Made by a program: the position numbers and the translations under genes. This document shows, piece by piece, positions 41,338 to 43,566 of a DNA stretch of 43,566 bases. Numbering within the stretch: the stretch's first letter is position 1; each line of letters starts with the position of its first letter. The DNA comes from a virus: positions 1 through 43,566 of the IMG/VR virus record IMGVR_UViG_3300025280_000054; one strand, 5' to 3'. The notes under the pieces are model-generated. The model did no database searches. It was not told the DNA's origin and was given only the letters and a program-made list of their open reading frames with translations.

Positions 41338-41569
41338 TTAATGCTCCTTTTTTTGCTTCTCTTCTTCGTTTACGTTCTGCAGAACTTTTTTTACTTGCTT
41401 TCCATTCACCATATTTTCTTATACAATATCCCTGGAATATCCACCAACCGTTTCCATTTTCCTCAAACAGTTTATTACGGTCTTTGATATATTTGGGATC
41501 ATCTAGATCACCTTTGTAAGGCCATTCTCTTGTAGAAAATGTTTTCCAGTCATAGTTCTTTCTAGCCAT
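41321..41569 (-). CDS. hypothetical basic protein, 82 residues
   Basis: Overlaps neighbours at both ends (17 bases with the nuclease gene, 8 with the zinc-like gene), so it belongs to one operon. Aromatic N-terminal half (WKTFSTREWPYKGD; NGWWIFQGYCIRKYG) and a very basic C-terminus (KKSSAERKRRREAKK). Composition suggests nucleic acid contact. Not recognised. Confidence 0.65.
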   Translation of the reverse strand: MARKNYDWKTFSTREWPYKGDLDDPKYIKDRNKLFEENGNGWWIFQGYCIRKYGEWKASKKSSAERKRRREAKKGALNATSK

Positions 41570-41825
41570 CTAGCTCTTCTCCCTTTTTAAAGTAATCCAC
41601 ATCTTTTATTTCACCATCAACCATAAATACACCAGATACTTCTCTATTTGATTTTACTATTGAATACCCTAATGCAACATCATCATCGTATACTATTAAA
41701 TCATTAGCTTTCTTGAACTTTTCCTCTTCAATTGCATCAGCATGTTCTTTACAAGAACAACAGATATCACTATCTGGATATCCGAGTTCTAAAAATAATG
41801 CTCCACAACAATTAGTTACTTTCAT
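41562..41825 (-). CDS. small zinc-ribbon-like protein, 87 residues
   Basis: N-terminal NCCGALFLELGYPDSDICCSCKEHAD has two Cys pairs and a His spaced as in a small zinc ribbon. The C-terminal part is acidic with strands (ALGYSIVKSNREVSGVFMVD). AAGGA lies 9 bases before the ATG. First gene of this minus-strand run, downstream of the structured non-coding stretch. Confidence 0.68.
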   Translation of the reverse strand: MKVTNCCGALFLELGYPDSDICCSCKEHADAIEEEKFKKANDLIVYDDDVALGYSIVKSNREVSGVFMVDGEIKDVDYFKKGEELDG

Positions 41826-41857
41826 TGATTATGTCCTTCCATGACAAGTTTAAAATA

Positions 41858-41953
41858 TTAGGGCAGTCAGTTTGCCAACCCAGCAATTACGTGTACTTGC
41901 TAGCTTTCATCAATAGAACAATTTTGTTATTGATTCAAGTTATACTGCCCTAA
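41858..41953. repeat. 96-base element closed by a perfect 10-bp stem
   Basis: TTAGGGCAGT (41858-41867) pairs exactly with ACTGCCCTAA (41944-41953). Inside, AGCAA/TTGCT and ATCAAT/ATTGAT can form two further hairpins, giving a three-way junction. A T-rich stretch follows on the plus strand. The arms do not make a tRNA cloverleaf and no T-loop was found. On the minus strand it would be the leader of the gene at 41825. Confidence 0.5.
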
Positions 41954-41992
41954 AATTGTTATTTATTTATTTTTCCTTTCAATTATTGAGGA

Positions 41993-42064
41993 CTTGGCAT
42001 AGAACGGTGGGTAAGACAAGGTAAGGATGTTCTATTAGCGTTAATTCGCTGTTTACTTGCCAAG
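41993..42064. repeat. 72-base element closed by a perfect 7-bp stem
   Basis: CTTGGCA (41993-41999) pairs with TGCCAAG (42058-42064); directly inside, TAGAAC (42000-42005) pairs with GTTCTA (42029-42034), and AGCG (42037-42040) with CGCT (42047-42050). The coaxial arrangement looks deliberate, but the D, anticodon and T arms of a tRNA are absent. Confidence 0.45.
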
Positions 42065-42187
42065 GCTAGCCCTGTAACAATTATTACTACTGCAGCCTCA
42101 CAACTGCCTTCAGGGGGTTCTAATGCTCGCTTTCGCATAACAAGGACACCAAGCCCTTAATTCTTTAATTCTTTGGTTCAGCTAGCC
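42064..42187. repeat. possible long-range stem GGCTAGC / GCTAGCC
   Basis: GGCTAGC (42064-42070) could pair with GCTAGCC (42181-42187), enclosing GTAA/TTAC and ATGC/GCAT hairpins. Because GCTAGC is self-complementary, each half could also act alone, and base 42064 is shared with the previous element, so the two folds compete. Confidence 0.3.
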
Positions 42188-42230
42188 CCTAACTCAGCAA
42201 TCAGAGTTTTAACCGTATAGGATTAGTCCA

Positions 42231-42279
42231 ACATTTAACAGGAAGTTAACCATATTACAAATTGCAAACCTGTTAATGT
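42231..42279. repeat. inverted repeat with one bulge, T-run beyond
   Basis: ACATTTAACAGG (42231-42242) pairs with CCTGTTAATGT (42269-42279) over 11 bp with one bulged T; the loop is 26 bases. TTTTT follows 6 bases after the stem on the plus strand, so it might act as a weak plus-strand terminator. Confidence 0.4.
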
Positions 42280-42357
42280 CCAGCATTTTTACAGAATTAT
42301 GACAGTTATTATAGTCAATTTTACCTTTTCTGCTCATCGGTGACTGAACCAAAATTT

Positions 42358-42430
42358 ATGAGTATAGGTTCATTAGTTGTATTAGTAGGATTCTGACATC
42401 ACGTAGTGTGAAAACCATACCTATACTCAT
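42358..42430. repeat. perfect 12-bp inverted repeat
   Basis: ATGAGTATAGGT (42358-42369) and ACCTATACTCAT (42419-42430) are exact reverse complements with a 49-base spacer, which contains a small CAC/GTG hairpin. It ends 48 bases before the stop of the minus-strand gene at 42479-42736, so it may end that transcript or be part of a larger RNA structure. Confidence 0.55.
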
Positions 42431-42478
42431 TCGATAAACTGTAACTCGATCGCCAAATCTAACTATTCATGCTAACCA

Positions 42479-42736
42479 TTAGTTATGATCAGTTTCCAGT
42501 TTATCTATATACTTTTGAACTTTTACACCTAATAATCTGCTATTTGTATGTAGCTGATCAATATGAACCATTGTTTCTGTTAATAGTGATTCCACATGAT
42601 CTAACTTACATTTTAGATCAGAGATTTCACTTTGATAATGCTCTTCAGGCATCTTTGAATCAAAAATATCTCCCATTATCTGACTCTCTTTCTTAGTTAT
42701 AGTATTATAAACACTTATTTCTTTAAACAATCCCAT
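42479..42736 (-). CDS. coiled-coil protein, 85 residues
   Basis: The start chosen is ATG 42736, one base after the previous stop and 10 bases after AGTAGGA; a TTG three codons earlier is less likely. Residues ~30-85 (YQSEISDLKCKLDHVESLLT; KVQKYIDKLE) form one coiled coil. It probably works with the small coiled-coil protein encoded just upstream. Not recognised. Confidence 0.65.
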   Translation of the reverse strand: MGLFKEISVYNTITKKESQIMGDIFDSKMPEEHYQSEISDLKCKLDHVESLLTETMVHIDQLHTNSRLLGVKVQKYIDKLETDHN

Positions 42737-42737
42737 A

Positions 42738-42899
42738 TCAAACAATTCCTACTCGAGTTTCTAATCTTTTAATTCTATAAACTACATTAATTATTTTTTG
42801 TTCAAGTGAATCTAAATTATCCATCATCTTTAACATATCTTCCTTAATGTCTTTGAGTTCTGTATTATTTTTTACTACAGGTTTTGTTGTTTTAGCCAT
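42738..42899 (-). CDS. small coiled-coil protein, 53 residues
   Basis: ATG with AGAGGAA 8 bases upstream, overlapping the end of the SET-domain gene by 8 bases, and followed one base later by the next start, so it is translated as part of the operon. Lys-rich start (MAKTTKPVVKNNTELK), then a heptad pattern (MLKMMDNLDSLEQKIINVVY) to the end. Likely a dimer or partner of its downstream neighbour. Function unknown. Confidence 0.65.
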   Translation of the reverse strand: MAKTTKPVVKNNTELKDIKEDMLKMMDNLDSLEQKIINVVYRIKRLETRVGIV

Positions 42900-43269
42900 A
42901 CTTGTTTCCTCTTATTAGTTTTCCATGACAATTACATTTAAATGGATGTGACAGTTTTTCTTCTGTAACGTTATAATCAATTGTGATTTCCTTACCTTTA
43001 GGTATGTTTTTAATTGGTACTAAAGCTATGTTATCTGTTTCATTGAGTTTAGTTACTTTGGTATTTGGATTGCAACTATGATTTATACATTTTCCAATAT
43101 TATCTTCAAAATGTTTACCTTCAAATTGAATAGAAGTTCTTGTTGGACTTTCTATATAAGTAGGTTTGAATTTATATATAGGAAATATTAGCTCTAAAGA
43201 ACCAGATATTTCTTCTGTAGTAAACAATCCTTTTTCACCTTCTTGGTTTACCATTGTGCATAATTTCAT
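42892..43269 (-). CDS. SET-domain protein (putative lysine methyltransferase)
   Basis: 125 residues. SET domains transfer a methyl group from S-adenosylmethionine to lysine side chains of proteins. The core signatures are present in order: an N-terminal GEKGLFTTEEI (SAM-binding G-x-G-x-F type), INHSCNPNTKV with NHSCNPN at 63-69, IPKGKEITIDYN with Tyr99, and a post-SET-like end (HPFKCNCHGKLIRG) that keeps the C-x-C pair at 112/114 but lacks the third Cys. The length is the minimum for a SET core, with a short middle insert. It starts in an ATGA overlap with the upstream gene. The target could be host or virion protein; nothing in the sequence tells which. Confidence 0.85.
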   Translation of the reverse strand: MKLCTMVNQEGEKGLFTTEEISGSLELIFPIYKFKPTYIESPTRTSIQFEGKHFEDNIGKCINHSCNPNTKVTKLNETDNIALVPIKNIPKGKEITIDYNVTEEKLSHPFKCNCHGKLIRGNKYG

Positions 43270-43535
43270 TTCTTTTTATTTCTATCACTCATTCGTCTAT
43301 CTATCTTAGATCTTACAGTATACTTATCTTGTATACTCCATTCTTTACCATTGAATCTATTATTATCTTTATCAGCAGTTGTTGGTTCTCCATCAAGAAA
43401 AGTTCTACTTATATCTCTTATCATCTTTACTTTGTTTTCTGCTGTTATCGAATTATCAGTTGCTATTCCCCAACAATCTTCTAACCCTTGTTTAAATCTC
43501 TCATAATATAGTTGATAATTAATCATTGGACTCAT
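43266..43535 (-). CDS. hypothetical protein, 89 residues
   Basis: First complete minus-strand gene at the right end, with a strong AAAGGAGAAATAAGG ahead of the ATG. Charged and helical (YERFKQGLEDCWGIATDNSI; VKMIRDISRTFLDGEPTTAD), basic at the end (RRMSDRNKKK). Its stop overlaps the start of the SET gene (ATGA), so the pair is co-translated; it could be the SET protein's partner or substrate. Not recognised. Confidence 0.68.
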   Translation of the reverse strand: MSPMINYQLYYERFKQGLEDCWGIATDNSITAENKVKMIRDISRTFLDGEPTTADKDNNRFNGKEWSIQDKYTVRSKIDRRMSDRNKKK

Positions 43536-43566
43536 CCTTATTTCTCCTTTCCCTCCATTACATTTT

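Larger units (their letters stand above)
41826..42478. other. gene-free stretch with nested inverted repeats
   Basis: About 650 bases without a convincing gene on either strand, between two minus-strand gene groups. It holds at least five inverted repeats in series (listed separately). A stretch of GCTAGC-containing sequence, a TTAATTCT tandem (twice) and several small hairpins are also present. It may be an origin, a transcribed RNA, or the control region of the minus-strand genes at 41825 and below. Confidence 0.6.

Noticed and set aside
41230-41519. Plus-strand hydrophobic frames
   Set aside because: Antisense shadows of the nuclease and the 82-residue gene; composition (Phe/Leu/Tyr runs) is typical of reversed AT-rich coding DNA.
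41993-42064. tRNA gene
   Set aside because: Length and 7-bp closing stem fit, but no T-loop consensus, no D-arm and no 5-bp anticodon stem with 7-base loop on either strand.
42469-42696. Plus-strand frame of 75 codons
   Set aside because: Opposite to the minus-strand coiled-coil gene, Leu/Tyr/Ile-rich shadow without a ribosome site.
1-43566. CRISPR array, insertion sequence, integrase or attachment site
   Set aside because: No evenly spaced direct repeats, no transposase or recombinase motif, no duplicated tRNA end were seen.
1-43566. Direct terminal repeats marking a complete genome
   Set aside because: The first and last bases of the window share no sequence, and replication genes are missing.

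Overview
The window is an AT-rich stretch of a tailed bacteriophage genome, almost certainly a short-tailed (podovirus-like) one. It encodes both terminase subunits, a portal, a scaffold, a major capsid protein, head-tail adaptors, a nozzle-like tail protein, fibres, a lysis cassette and a block of about 16 kb of internal/ejected virion proteins. There is no tape-measure or sheath gene, and no recognisable DNA polymerase, primase, helicase or integrase, so this is the late half of a larger genome or a partial contig. The host cannot be named from the sequence. Many genes carry strong Shine-Dalgarno sites, which argues against a typical Bacteroidetes host. TGA is used many times as a true stop in ATGA overlaps, so the code is standard.

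Layout, left to right. 1-1215 is mostly non-coding: one minus-strand gene with its own terminator and a possible promoter, plus a possible 50-codon gene. 1216-12000 is the packaging and head module on the plus strand: a small acidic protein, TerS, a peptidoglycan-binding-like protein, two hypotheticals, TerL, a conserved hypothetical, three tiny genes (one with an in-frame TGA), portal, scaffold, major capsid protein and two small capsid-associated proteins. A clear intrinsic terminator closes it. 12072-24650 holds adaptor/tail genes, a 1056-residue fibre, accessory proteins, a tightly overlapped lysis cassette (four small membrane proteins plus a lysozyme-like enzyme), a nozzle-like protein and a short receptor-binding-type protein. 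24668-40791 is the ejection module: glycine-zipper, Gln-rich and coiled-coil proteins, one ending in an M15 peptidase domain, a 2943-residue giant and an 885-residue partner. From 40802 to the right end all genes are small and on the minus strand (Hjc-like nuclease, zinc-ribbon-like protein, coiled-coil proteins and a SET-domain protein). They are split by a gene-free stretch of about 650 bp rich in nested inverted repeats.

The most interesting candidate is the 2943-residue virion protein. It has a hydrophobic N-terminal part, as ejected proteins do, and far downstream a single DxDGD motif set between beta-strand-like segments. A conserved-looking glycine/lysine segment lies about 400 residues before that motif. 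This is the layout expected of a single-chain, two-barrel RNA polymerase of the kind described for crAss-like phage virions, YonO and RNAi polymerases. The assignment rests on motif reading only. Secondary items are the phage SET-domain protein, a gene with an in-frame TGA that may be read through, a 16-bp tandem duplication that shortened a virion protein, and the structured non-coding region at 41826-42478.
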